A stretch of DNA of 43,979 bases from Desulfobacterales bacterium. GTDB lineage: Bacteria; Desulfobacterota; Desulfobacteria; Desulfobacterales; UBA5852. The notes under the pieces are model-generated. The model was not told where the DNA came from and did not search any database. It saw only the letters and a program-made list of their open reading frames with translations. A program made the translations under genes and the position numbers. The stretch is taken from assembly GCA_030066455.1 (NCBI GenBank), contig JASJBQ010000034.1, positions 1 to 43,979 of the forward strand, given 5' to 3'. Numbering within the stretch: position 1 is the first letter of the stretch; every line of letters starts with the position of its first letter. Positions 8,050 to 15,939 of this stretch are shown in pieces.

Positions 8050-8173
8050 GAACGGTTTCGCAATAAGCTTGAGATCAAGGCTTGTGGATACCGAGGATCG
8101 AGGCGTACTCCAGTACGCCGCAGTGACGAGGAATACGCGTAACGCCGATATCGAGCTTATTGCGAAACCGTTC
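8050..8173. repeat. MITE-like element with 23-bp terminal inverted repeats
   Basis: The left end GAACGGTTTCGCAATAAGCT (continuing to 8072) is the inverse of the right end (8151-8173) with one mismatch in 23 positions. The 124-base interior contains the palindromic core GGCGTACTCCAGTACGCC shared with the neighbouring copy. There is no coding capacity for a transposase. The right end abuts and overlaps the TAG stop codon of the adjacent DUF456-like gene, suggesting insertion exactly at that gene's end. The structure suits a non-autonomous mobile element or a REP-like folded repeat. Confidence 0.75.
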
Positions 8174-8670
8174 TAAAAGAAGCGGAAGATGAGGAATATA
8201 CCCAGCATCGCAAACGCCATGGCCAGCTTGGCAGCGGCCCCCAATGCCAGGCCGATGGTGGCGCCGAAGCCGGCCCGGCTGGCGGCTTCGAAATCCAGGC
8301 GCACGGAGAGCTCGCCGATCACGGCACCGATAAACGGTCCGATGATTACCCCCACCAGCCCAAAAAACAAACCGACCACCGCCCCGACCACCGCCCCGAT
8401 CACCGCCCGGCGCGAGGCGCCGAATCTCCTGGCGCCAACGGCGCTGGCGGCAAAGTCCACCACATAGGTCAGAAGAGCCATGATTCCCAGCAGAACCATC
8501 GCGCCCGCGCCCACATGGGCAAAGCCGTCCGCCCAGGCGGCCAAGAAAAGCCCGGTAAACAACAGCGGCGCTCCCGGCAGGACCGGGAATACGAGACCGG
8601 AGACGCCCACCAATGTAAAGAGGACAGCAAGGATCCACAATACGATCTGCGCCGCCAAGGTAATTTCCAT
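8173..8670 (-). CDS. DUF456-type membrane protein
   Basis: This 165-residue, glycine- and alanine-rich membrane protein matches the DUF456 pattern: an N-terminal helix pair ending VGLPG-like text (here VSGLVFPVLPGAPLLF), then long Gly-zipper helices such as VIGAVVGAVVGLFFGLVGVIIGPFIGAVIGEL. The function of the family is unknown. ATG 8670 is favoured from the AGGAAG spacing; two upstream in-frame starts exist within six bases. The stop codon overlaps the end of the MITE-like repeat, so the final residues (FRFF) may be repeat-derived. Confidence 0.82.
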   Translation of the reverse strand: MEITLAAQIVLWILAVLFTLVGVSGLVFPVLPGAPLLFTGLFLAAWADGFAHVGAGAMVLLGIMALLTYVVDFAASAVGARRFGASRRAVIGAVVGAVVGLFFGLVGVIIGPFIGAVIGELSVRLDFEAASRAGFGATIGLALGAAAKLAMAFAMLGIFLIFRFF

Positions 8671-8727
8671 CATCACTTCCTGTCGGGTGTTGATCGTTTG
8701 GATACCGCCCGTTGCAAATCGAGCATT

Positions 8728-9069
8728 TTATATCACACCCTTGGGCGCGCGGCCATTCTCGATCCGCAGCCCGTCACGCAGGGCCGAACTGAGAACGAAG
8801 CCCTCGTAGAGCTCCTGCGCCAGAATGACCAGACCGATAATCAAGAGCCAGGTCTGCTGCCAATAGAATCCGGCCGCCCAGGCCGTTGCGGTGAGCGCGA
8901 TGATCAGGCAGCGGATGCCCCGGACGAACCAGATCGCGCAGGCGTATTGCCCTGCCAGACGATAAGCGGTCCGAAACCGCTGGATACAGAGGACGGCGGC
9001 CAGGATGGCCACCCCGGTCAGCAATACGGCCAACCCGATACCGATCGGTGGCTGGAAAAAAACGTTCAT
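8728..9069 (-). CDS. Small membrane protein, unknown function
   Basis: This 113-residue protein has about three membrane helices: IGLAVLLTGVAILAAVLCI, a helix around LIIALTATAWAAGFYW, and WLLIIGLVILAQELYEGF. It ends in a basic cytoplasmic-looking tail. A strong AAAGGAGGA sits seven bases before the ATG. It precedes the DUF456-type gene on the same strand by 57 bases, so the two may form a small membrane-protein operon. No family is recognised. Confidence 0.72.
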   Translation of the reverse strand: MNVFFQPPIGIGLAVLLTGVAILAAVLCIQRFRTAYRLAGQYACAIWFVRGIRCLIIALTATAWAAGFYWQQTWLLIIGLVILAQELYEGFVLSSALRDGLRIENGRAPKGVI

Positions 9070-9106
9070 GCCGGTCCTCCTTTTACTTAACCCCGACGGT
9101 ATTCGT

Positions 9107-9466
9107 TCATGGCGGCATTTCGTTTTTCGCTCTCAGGGCAGCGGCTCTTGGGTATAGGCCACGCCCCAGTCGGAAATCCGGAAGGTCAGCAGGCGCTCCC
9201 GCGGCACCACGGGGCGCATGGCCGCGATGATTTCGTGGGCCAGCCGGAATCGGTTCTCGAGCGATCCTCCGTAGCCGTCCCTCCGCTGGTTGGCATATGT
9301 CGAGAGAAACTGGCTGATCAGATAGCCGCACCAGAAAGTCGAGCACGTCCGGCCGCGGAACACAGTCGGCCACCGAGGACATGCGGGTCACGGGAGCAAC
9401 GCCGAGGCGATTGCGTAACATGTGGCCGTTGAGGATATATTCCGAAAAGATATCCGTTGTCATCAA
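9107..9466 (-). pseudogene. Remnant of an old-yellow-enzyme family NADH:flavin oxidoreductase
   Basis: The first 30 codons read like an OYE/FadH N-terminus ([20 protein letters not shown]). The sequence then jumps, in a different frame (minus strand about 9133-9340), to [20 protein letters not shown] and [17 protein letters not shown], which belong about 170-200 residues into a normal OYE protein. It ends with [15 protein letters not shown] and a stop. Compared with a family length of roughly 350 residues, about 130-140 residues of barrel are deleted, there is a frameshift, and the C-terminal third is absent. A functional FMN site is not possible. Confidence 0.8.
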
Positions 9467-9590
9467 GGCTCTTTAAGATCGACTGAACGAAAATAGCGTC
9501 TGATAATCACAAAAGATAGGTTGCGTCCACACAGGGTCAAGCCGGGGCCTGAACCCCGTCGGCCGGTGCCGATGCAAGACGGGCCACGAG

Positions 9591-10145
9591 GTGAACGAAA
9601 ATCATGAAGGGGGCAAGCAGACACGCTACTCAGTGATCGTCAAGGGGCCCCCTGATCGAAGAGAATACCGGTCTGGCCTTCGATTTGCAGCCATCGAGGC
9701 CCCCATCACCGATGCCGATAAGCGCAAGTTACTGGCCTCGCCCACCGTCAAGATCAACGGCCAGCCTCATGCGGTGGGCTATAATCTGCTCATGCGCAGC
9801 GGCGACAAAATCGGCAGCCAGACCTTCGGCCCGATTTACGACCGCAAGGGCAATCCGGTTGTCGCGAGGGACGGATCTACTTGTATTTCTTCGGACAACG
9901 ATTTCTCTTCCCTGTTGCCGGTTGGCGACAAGATCTATCATGTGACCCATTTCGAATCCCGTCCCGGTGCCATGTACCCCACCGAGCTCAAACAGGATCT
10001 CCAGACCGATACGGACCCCTGTCTGGACCCGGAACATCGATTTTTCGAAATCGAGCGGTCTCTGGGTGCCCTGCGCCGGAAGTGTAACGCCATGAAACGT
10101 CCATTTAGGCAGCAGGGAATATCCACCCAACGCACGTTCCATTGA
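9591..10145 (+). pseudogene. Truncated PhoX/DUF839-like phosphatase fragment
   Basis: Residues about 25-135 resemble the N-terminal part of PhoX/DUF839 proteins: FAAIEAPITDADKRKLLASP, VGYNLLMRSGDKIG, FGPIYDRKGNPV, and DGSTCISSDNDFSSLL followed by a HVTHFESRPGAMYPTELKQD block. After about residue 140 the text becomes low-complexity and basic, unlike the family, and stops at 184 residues, whereas PhoX-like proteins have several hundred. I infer loss of the C-terminal two thirds, including most metal ligands. The frame opens with GTG at 9591 and has no signal peptide. Assignment rests on motif memory, not a search. Confidence 0.55.
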
Positions 10146-10171
10146 GGAAGCGAATTCGTCGGAAGATAAAA

Positions 10172-10492
10172 ATGACGACTACAAACCGATGCTTGCTTAG
10201 ATATTTCGGTAACAAAGATCCGTTTGATGCTTCGCTCAGCAGCAGCCGCACCTCGGGCACGCCTGTCGTCCTTTCACGAGGTCTCACCCTCGATGACCGG
10301 GTGGCCTTTTGGGCCTGGGACCGTTCCTACCAGGCCGGCCTCTGGTTGGCGGCGGTCGACGGATCAGAAACCGTTCAGTTGACCTCCGGGGGCGCCGATA
10401 TGTACCCGCAGTTCAGCCCCGACGGCCAGCGTCTGGTTTTCGAGTCCGGTCGCAGTGGTAATTTGGATATCTGGGTGATGGATCTAGAATGA
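10172..10492 (+). pseudogene. TolB-like beta-propeller fragment
   Basis: The C-terminal 60 residues contain a WD40-like/PD40 repeat pair: LWLAAVDGSETVQLTSGGAD and YPQFSPDGQRLVFESGRSG followed by NLDIWVMDLE. This is the typical TolB blade with SPDG and S-x-R-x-G-x-x-x-I-W. One blade and a bit cannot make a propeller, there is no N-terminal TolB domain, and no convincing ribosome-binding site. It is therefore read as the tail of a lost gene. It is the third consecutive remnant in this stretch. Confidence 0.5.
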
Positions 10493-10601
10493 GGCCAAGC
10501 CGCCTCGACAGGCCGCCGCGATAAACAAACGCCACATCCGCGATGGGTGCCGGCCCGGCTTGCACCGCTTTGCCCGATCTTGGTGCAGGAGCAGATGGTG
10601 T

Positions 10602-10964
10602 TTAGATCGTGAGCACCTCGGCCTCAATGTCCAGAATGGCCAAGCGGATGCGGGCAATCAGGGCCGAGGCCTCCGGCACCACCACGAAGAAGCGGGCATC
10701 GAAATCCCGGGCATAGCAACCGAAATCCCGCCATTTGATACCGCAATGAGCGCCTTTGACGGAGACGTCCGTTTCCAGGTCGAAAATGTACTCGCGATCT
10801 CTCCAGGCGGTGACATCCGGCCAGGAACCGTAGATCGGATCGGGTGGTGAGAGTCCTTCCAGGCGCGCTTTGACGTCGGTGAAATCGGACTTGCCCAGTG
10901 AGCGCACCAGGTTGTCAAGCATCCTGTCCTGGTTGCGGGTGGTGGTCGGTTGGGGCGTGATCAT
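10602..10964 (-). CDS. Hypothetical protein
   Basis: This 120-residue soluble protein starts with ATG at 10964; GGAGGGGG lies a few bases upstream. The middle reads WRDREYIFDLETDVSVKG, then ARFFVVVP and a final helical stretch ARIRLAILDIEAEVL. The E-x-D...K arrangement faintly recalls small restriction-endonuclease-like folds, but this is weak. I do not recognise the family. It is flanked by the decay zone and by a gene-free gap. Confidence 0.55.
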   Translation of the reverse strand: MITPQPTTTRNQDRMLDNLVRSLGKSDFTDVKARLEGLSPPDPIYGSWPDVTAWRDREYIFDLETDVSVKGAHCGIKWRDFGCYARDFDARFFVVVPEASALIARIRLAILDIEAEVLTI

Positions 10965-11435
10965 ACCCCCTCCTTTACTCGGCAGCGCCGCACTCGGGAA
11001 GCATCAGCCTCACAAGCCTATCGTCGTTTTAATATCCGGCTTCACATTCGAGGAGCTGGCCCTGCCGTTTCTTTAAGGCCGTCGCACCGGATAGGCGCCG
11101 GTAACGGGTTCAGGCGTCGCTCACACGACGCTAACAGTCTAAAGCGCTTAAACATACAATATGTTGTATGTCAACCATTATTTTATACCACATATCGCTC
11201 TTCATTCGGATTGGTCGATTTACGGCCGCAAGTTTTCCGCCCCGTCCACCGGCACCCGCCCAGATTTGACATTGAATTCGGCCACCTGTAATTATTGCTT
11301 TTGGTTAATCGCCTTGCCGTCCGGTTTGACCCTGTTTTCCCCCGACTGTCTCCATGGCGGCCGGATCCGGTAGAAAACAGGAACCGTCCGACGAGGCACC
11401 AGGACCAGGCCGAACCTCTGCCATACCGGGAACGA
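10965..11435. other. Intergenic gap with a 20-bp palindrome
   Basis: There is no convincing gene here. A short plus-strand stretch around 11018-11076 (PIVVLISGFTFEELALPFL before a stop) may be a decayed C-terminus. The notable element is a perfect inverted repeat at 11152-11171, listed separately. The local sequence around 11140-11210 is AT-rich and would suit a promoter. Confidence 0.4.
11152..11171. promoter_or_regulatory. Perfect palindromic operator candidate
   Basis: ACATACAATATGTTGTATGT has 8-bp perfect arms (ACATACAA/TTGTATGT) around a 4-base centre. Size and symmetry suit a TetR- or Xre/LexA-type dimer site. It lies about 265 bases upstream of the SET-domain gene and about 190 bases upstream of the minus-strand hypothetical at 10964. 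No regulator gene is adjacent. Confidence 0.5.
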
Positions 11436-11846
11436 ATGATGCCGAAGAACGATTTGAAACCGTTGTACAAACATCCGAACCTTGTGGTTGCACCCTGCGA
11501 CATGGGCCACGGCGTATTTGCCGGCGCGCAGATCCCGGCCGAAACAACGCTTGAAGAATGCCATCACCTGCGCCTCAGCAGTGAGGAGTGCCGTGGCATT
11601 CTGGACGATTACGTGTTTGGTCTGGAACCGGAGGACGATCAGCCGAAAGACGAGGAGTACTTCTCCCTGCCCCTGGGCTGGGGTAGCATCTACAACCATT
11701 CGGAAGATAGCAATACGGCCTACTGGCACGATCAGGATCGCGACCTGATCATCTTCTACACCACGCGCCAGATTGCCAAAGGCGAGCAGTTGTTCATCGA
11801 CTACGGAAAGGAGTGGTGGGACTCCCGCGACCTGCAACCGGTCTGA
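11436..11846 (+). CDS. SET domain protein
   Basis: This compact SET-fold protein of about 136 residues carries GHGVFAGAQIPAETTLEE near the N-terminus, SIYNHSEDSN (the NHS-x-x-PN-type motif that shapes the S-adenosylmethionine pocket) and IAKGEQLFIDYG (the GEEL-x-x-DY motif with catalytic Tyr). Bacterial stand-alone SET proteins are putative lysine methyltransferases with unknown targets. The frame is open from 11295, but residues before ATG 11436 have no family character. A second ATG follows immediately at 11439. No partner gene is obvious. Confidence 0.85.
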   Translation: MMPKNDLKPLYKHPNLVVAPCDMGHGVFAGAQIPAETTLEECHHLRLSSEECRGILDDYVFGLEPEDDQPKDEEYFSLPLGWGSIYNHSEDSNTAYWHDQDRDLIIFYTTRQIAKGEQLFIDYGKEWWDSRDLQPV

Positions 11847-11901
11847 AAGCAATGCGAAGGTTTGAAAACGATTCGACCGCTAGCGTGACGACCAGGGCCA
11901 C

Positions 11902-12300
11902 CTATTTGGCGGAGTTACCTGAGGCATAGCGCCCATCCCCTGTCGATTTCGAATTCGAGCCCAGCCACACAAGCAACACAAGCAGGGCGATGATGCCCAC
12001 CGCCGCCAGAATTCTTTGACCGGTGAAACGCACTTTCTTGATGCTCTCTATCTCGGCGATGGGCACAATGTGGCCCTCGCCCTCGATGGCCTCTTTCGAT
12101 ATCGCCTCGACCTTGAACTTGTATTGCTCACCGGCGTAGGTCGTGATTTTGACCGTATCGCCGATTTTTATGTCGCGAATCTTCTCCTGGGGCAACGTGG
12201 ACTGAATCGGGCGCACCTTGTGGGTGGTGCAGGATACCGAGACGATCAATGCCATTGAAACCAGCAACGCGATCAATTTATTTTGGGCGTTATGCCGCAC
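11902..12300 (-). CDS. Putative lipoprotein with C-terminal membrane helix
   Basis: This 132-residue protein has a basic N-terminus, a hydrophobic stretch and a lipobox (LIVSVSC, Cys about 24), so it is expected to be lipidated after export. A 60-residue domain follows (IKIGDTVKITTYAGEQYKFK, AISKEAIEGEGHIVPIAEI) that looks like a small beta-barrel. A second membrane helix (ILAAVGIIALLVLLVWLG) and a short polar tail close the protein. Translation starts at GTG (12300), with GAGG five bases upstream. Resemblance to small YgdI/YgdR-like or SH3-like lipoproteins is only general. Confidence 0.75.
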   Translation of the reverse strand: MRHNAQNKLIALLVSMALIVSVSCTTHKVRPIQSTLPQEKIRDIKIGDTVKITTYAGEQYKFKVEAISKEAIEGEGHIVPIAEIESIKKVRFTGQRILAAVGIIALLVLLVWLGSNSKSTGDGRYASGNSAK

Positions 12301-12739
12301 CGAACCTCACCTCTACGCGTTAGGCGGGTTGCGAACCGGAAATCATCCTGCCATGGACCCCGCTTACCCCTAATATCGGTCCGGTCGATCGGAATCCGGC
12401 GGGCCCGAATTGGCCAAAGCGTTGCGGCCAGCGGGCATCGTTTTTTTTACGCATCCCTTCTCGCGGCGCTGCGCCCGGCGCGCGTATCAGGCGCGCCCCT
12501 TCCTGTCCGATGCGGGGGGGGGTACCCGCCTGGGCCCGGTTGACCGGCCCTCGGCAGCTGCCGCCTAGCGAAGTTTTTCGGGCGATGCGGATTGACGGTT
12601 GACGCTCGCGCCCGAATTTGGCACATGAACAACGTTCGTGCCCGCCTGCTGCACGAGACCCGCAGGTCGTGGCATCCGAGGCCAGGATACAGCAAACACC
12701 AATCGAAGCGATGCTTTTCTTCAGGACGCAACCGAACCG
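12301..12739. other. Intergenic gap
   Basis: This divergent gap between the lipoprotein and FmdB-like genes must hold both promoters, but I could not pick a convincing pair. It is GC-rich with homopolymer tracts (eight T at about 12440 and eight G at about 12514). No RNA gene or repeat was recognised. Confidence 0.35.
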
Positions 12740-13054
12740 ATGCCGACATATGAATACGCACACGAGACCAGGGGATGTGATATCGGCGAGATCTTCGAGG
12801 TCCGCCAATCCATCAGCGATCCGGTACTGAAAAAATGCCCGCATTGCCGGGCGCCGGTGCGCAAACTCATTTCACGGACCAATATCAGCACGCCTAAAAC
12901 CAACTCCGAACTCAAGGATCTGGGCTTTACCAAATTGGTCAAACGCGACGACGGGGTATACGAAAACGTGACGGCACGGGATGGTGACAGCCGTTTTGTT
13001 CACCGCGACCGCCCGGAGACCCTTCCCAATCTGAAAAAGACGATTTCCGACTGA
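12740..13054 (+). CDS. FmdB-like zinc-ribbon family protein, first knuckle degenerate
   Basis: This 104-residue protein opens MPTYEYA, the hallmark of the FmdB/CxxC_CXXC_SSSS regulatory family, and continues with IFEVRQSISDPVLKKCPHC. In the family the first knuckle is usually C-x-x-CG followed by F-x, but here it reads AHETRGCDIGEIF with only one Cys; the second knuckle CPHC is intact. Zinc binding may therefore be lost or changed. The C-terminal half is longer than usual and polar. The start is set by the family N-terminus, with the frame open further upstream. Function of the family is not established. Confidence 0.72.
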   Translation: MPTYEYAHETRGCDIGEIFEVRQSISDPVLKKCPHCRAPVRKLISRTNISTPKTNSELKDLGFTKLVKRDDGVYENVTARDGDSRFVHRDRPETLPNLKKTISD

Positions 13055-13160
13055 AACCATCTGCAAAAACCTGTCGATATCCCGGAACACCCAGTGCTAC
13101 GATCGCGGTGATTCGCGGTCACGTCATAAGCTCCGCCTGCGCGGGCGATGTCACCCGTTG

Positions 13161-13667
13161 TTAGACGACCCGGTAATGAAGGCAGACGCGCGCTTCATCC
13201 AGCGGCCTGAATTCCTCCAAGACCAAATCGACTTCAATCCCCTCTTCGAAAAGGCCGATACCGGACCCGAAAATCATTGGCGTGATCGTCACGATCAACT
13301 CGTCGATCAGACCGGCCCGAAGAAAGATGGAGTTGATGCGGGTCCCACCGGCAAGCACAACCTCCCGATAGCCCTCGGATTCCAGCTCGGCAAGCAGGGC
13401 TTGCGGTGTAAGATTCGTATAGACCAGGTTGTCCCAGGTGGATATTCTTCGGGGGTCTCGGGTCATGACGATATTTTTTCGACCCGGCAGCGGTTTGCCA
13501 ATGGTGTCGAATGTCTTGGACCCCATGATCAAAGCGCCGGCTGCCTTGGTGATCTCTACGAAAAGCCGCTTGTCCGCCTTGCCGGTCCAATCCGGAAAAT
13601 GATCCGAATCCTTGGCGATCTTGCCATCCAGCGTCAGGGCCATCAGCAGAATCGTCTTTATCGCCAT
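13161..13667 (-). CDS. Dihydrofolate-reductase-like (RibD C-terminal) protein
   Basis: This 168-residue protein has the RibD_C/DHFR-like fold pattern: ILLMALTLDGKIAKDSD at the N-terminus, GALIMGSKTFDTIGKPLPGR (the nucleotide-binding region), IVMTRDPR, EVVLAGGTRINSIFL and a C-terminal DELIVTITPMIFGSGIGLF. Family members are NADPH-dependent reductases of pteridine or pyrimidine substrates. The true substrate cannot be told from the sequence. AAGGAGCGG precedes the ATG. It is a single gene, divergent from the sigma-54-driven small gene at 13971. Confidence 0.85.
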   Translation of the reverse strand: MAIKTILLMALTLDGKIAKDSDHFPDWTGKADKRLFVEITKAAGALIMGSKTFDTIGKPLPGRKNIVMTRDPRRISTWDNLVYTNLTPQALLAELESEGYREVVLAGGTRINSIFLRAGLIDELIVTITPMIFGSGIGLFEEGIEVDLVLEEFRPLDEARVCLHYRVV

Positions 13668-13782
13668 CGCGTCCGCTCCTTAATTTGGCGTTCAACTTGA
13701 CGTCCAGATTATACCGTAGCATTTCAACCCGATCGAAAACCAGAAAAACGTCTCTGTAAAAGATGTCACACTATGAAACATA

Positions 13783-13865
13783 TTTCCCAGTTTTTACCAT
13801 CCAATTTCGTATTTTCCCAGCCTGTTTTTAATGCAATTTTCATAACCAACTAATATTACTGGTTA
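13783..13865 (+). promoter_or_regulatory. Candidate upstream activator sites of the 13885 promoter
   Basis: Two direct TTTCCCAG copies (13783-13790, 13813-13820) lie 30 bp apart, close to three helical turns. An inverted repeat TAACCA-N11-TGGTTA (13843-13865) is nearest the promoter. Either could hold an enhancer-binding protein. This is inferred from symmetry and position only. Confidence 0.35.
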
Positions 13866-13884
13866 ATTGATTTTATCAACCTGT

Positions 13885-13900
13885 TGGCACATTGTTTGCT
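13885..13900 (+). promoter_or_regulatory. Sigma-54 (-24/-12) promoter
   Basis: TGGCAC-ATTGT-TTGCT matches the sigma-54 consensus TGGCAC-N5-TTGCW at every defined position, with exactly ten bases between the invariant GG and GC. Predicted transcription start is about 13911, some 60 bases before the ATG of the small secreted protein gene. The surroundings are markedly AT-rich relative to the window. Confidence 0.75.
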
Positions 13901-13970
13901 AAGGGTTTTTTATTGCTAAGCGTCGGTTTTTAAAGAAAAAAAACAAGGGCTGCGAATGGAGAATATATCA

Positions 13971-14168
13971 ATGCAAAAAAGGACACTCACCATATTGTTG
14001 TTGGTGCTATTGTTTATGTTAATTGGAACGGCAAACGCGGATTGGTTCGCCCAAAAAATAGCGACGCCAATTACCGTTTCCGAACACATTGTCTTGATTT
14101 CAGTCGGTGCCTTCATGGTAATGCTCGCCTTTTTCGGTCGCACACGAATCAAACGTCACACATCTTAA
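13971..14168 (+). CDS. Small exported membrane-anchored protein, sigma-54 driven
   Basis: This 65-residue protein has a clear signal peptide (MQKRTLTILLLVLLFMLIG, cleavage likely after TANA). A mature part of about 42 residues follows: a short amphipathic stretch (DWFAQKIATPITVSEH), one hydrophobic helix (IVLISVGAFMVMLAFFG) and a basic end (RTRIKRH). A helix plus arginine-rich tail is the layout of exosortase-type sorting signals, but no PEP or IPTL motif is evident. ATG 13971 is chosen because GGAG lies nine bases upstream; an in-frame ATG at 13956 is possible. No family is recognised. The consensus sigma-54 promoter makes it likely to be a real, regulated gene. Confidence 0.68.
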   Translation: MQKRTLTILLLVLLFMLIGTANADWFAQKIATPITVSEHIVLISVGAFMVMLAFFGRTRIKRHTS

Positions 14169-14379
14169 AACTTATATACACCCATCACATCCACCATAAG
14201 ACGTTAACTATCATTTACACAACGCCCGCCTCTGAGGTCGTGGTGCGCCTTCTTTAAATGCCGATTGCCGACATTTACTTTCCCGCCCCAATTTCATAAG
14301 CTCATTCTGTCGACATGCACCCCGTCCGGCGATTGAACAAACGCCGATCGGTCATGGTGAACGCCCAAAAGAGATAATC

Positions 14380-15498
14380 GTGCGTATTGTCTTCTATATG
14401 CCGTTCAAGCCCCTCGGTCACCGCAACCCTTCCGGCGACCTGATCATCGGCAGCGGCCTCTTCACGCATTTACGCCAAAGCGGCCATCGCATCACACTGG
14501 CCAGTCGACTACGCGTGCGCTGGCTGTACTGGAAACCCTGGCTGTGGTTGCGCCTGCTGGCAGAGGCCGCGCAAATCGTCCGGCAGCTGCGTCTGGCACC
14601 GCCCGACCTGTGGCTCACCTATCATTCCTATTACAAGGCCCCGGATGCCCTCGGTGCGCTGTGCACTTTTTTCCGGCCCATACCGTATTTCATCTTCCAG
14701 GGGGTCTACTCGACCAAGCGCAGGCGACACTGGAAGACCCGGCCGGGTTTTCTGATCAACCGCTGGGTGCTGGGTCGGGCCGCGGCCGTATTCACCAACA
14801 AGCGCCGTGATGAAATCAATCTGAAACGCCTGCTTCCGGACGATCGCGTTCACTATATTGCACCGGGGGTCGACACGGCCCTTTTCAGGCACGATGCCGA
14901 GGCCCGCACGAAGCTTCGCCGAGAGTGGGGTGTAAGCAAAACACCTGTGATCCTGACGGCCGCCATGTTGCGCCCGGGGGTGAAAACCGAGGGGCTCGAA
15001 TTAACCATCCGCGCCTGCCAGGCGATCCGGCGCCGCGGTCTGACCTTCCGGCTGGTGGTCTGCGGGGAGGGTGCCAGCGGCCCACAACTGAGGGCGCTGG
15101 CCCGCCGCAGCCTGGGCAACAGCGCTTGCTTTGCGGGCAAGATCCCCCGGGAGGAAATGTACCGTTTTTACAGCGCCGCCGACATCTTCGCCTTTCCGGG
15201 CATCCAGGAAGGCCTGGGCATGGTCTACCTGGAAGCGCAAGCCTGCGGCCTTCCGGTCGTCGCCTTTGACCGCTGGGGCGCCTCGGAAGTGGTCAAGGAC
15301 GGCCAAACCGGCCTGTTATGCTCGGCGGCCCGCCCGCATACCTTTGGCGACGCCTTGGAACGGCTGATTCAGGACGACGACCTGCGCCGAGGTCTCGGTG
15401 CGGCGGCCAAACATCACGTGCGCACCGATCATGACCTGGATCGCAACCTGGGGCGATTCGAGCGGCAGCTTAAAACCATGGTCGGTTGCGAATCCTGA
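14380..15498 (+). CDS. Glycosyltransferase family 4
   Basis: This 372-residue GT-B enzyme transfers a sugar from an activated donor to a surface glycan or lipid acceptor. The N-terminal domain begins MRIVFYMPFKPLGHRNPSGD with a GSGLFTHL segment typical of GT4. The C-terminal domain has the donor-binding sequence LVVCGEGASG, the AADIFAFPG strand and the E-x7-E motif in EGLGMVYLEAQACG followed by LPVVAF. Translation starts at GTG 14380 with an AAGAGAT ribosome site. It stands alone, without other polysaccharide genes nearby, so its glycan is unknown. Confidence 0.88.
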   Translation: MRIVFYMPFKPLGHRNPSGDLIIGSGLFTHLRQSGHRITLASRLRVRWLYWKPWLWLRLLAEAAQIVRQLRLAPPDLWLTYHSYYKAPDALGALCTFFRPIPYFIFQGVYSTKRRRHWKTRPGFLINRWVLGRAAAVFTNKRRDEINLKRLLPDDRVHYIAPGVDTALFRHDAEARTKLRREWGVSKTPVILTAAMLRPGVKTEGLELTIRACQAIRRRGLTFRLVVCGEGASGPQLRALARRSLGNSACFAGKIPREEMYRFYSAADIFAFPGIQEGLGMVYLEAQACGLPVVAFDRWGASEVVKDGQTGLLCSAARPHTFGDALERLIQDDDLRRGLGAAAKHHVRTDHDLDRNLGRFERQLKTMVGCES

Positions 15499-15939
15499 TA
15501 CAGACCGGATAGGTTCGCCTGCCAGCCGCTCGGTGCAGACCCCTCAACGGTCGCGGGAGAGCCCGCAGCGGCATGTGATGGCATCGACGGCCGCGCTGCG
15601 CTCCTGCGCTGCGAACCCACCGACCGGGAAGGCATTTTAAAAGGCCGCCATTTAAGGTTTGCTTTACGGCGGGAGATGGCGTTTAAATGGCGGTCGACAA
15701 ACATTATCCGCAAGCCTTCAAAGGAGCGGGCTGCATCCGACGCGCAACCGCCGCAAAGGAAGCCTGAATGCGCCTTGTGCGGATGACGCTGACACCGCAG
15801 GGACAAGCGCACGTGTTTTTCAACCGCCTGTTCAAGGCACCTGGCCCGCCGAGGCCGCCAAATGATCTCAGGCAACGATGCTTCCCGCCGATGGGAATGC
15901 CCGAAGCCGTGATGGCCTCAACCGATTCGAAGCTGACGA
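15499..15939. other. Intergenic gap
   Basis: This stretch of about 440 bases between the glycosyltransferase and Nudix genes contains several overlapping open frames without family likeness. A weak mirror of AAATGGC/GCCATTTAA (around 15645-15695, GGCCGCCATTTAAGG and GGCGTTTAAATGGCGG) could fold as a stem. No promoter, RNA gene or repeat is identified with confidence. Confidence 0.35.

Noticed and set aside
7945..8173. CRISPR-like array
   Set aside because: There are only two diverged copies, without regular short spacers and with internal palindromes; it is a folded mobile repeat.
14020..14168. PEP-CTERM or IPTL-CTERM sorting signal in the small exported protein
   Set aside because: The helix plus basic tail is present, but the diagnostic PEP or IPTL motif before the helix is not.
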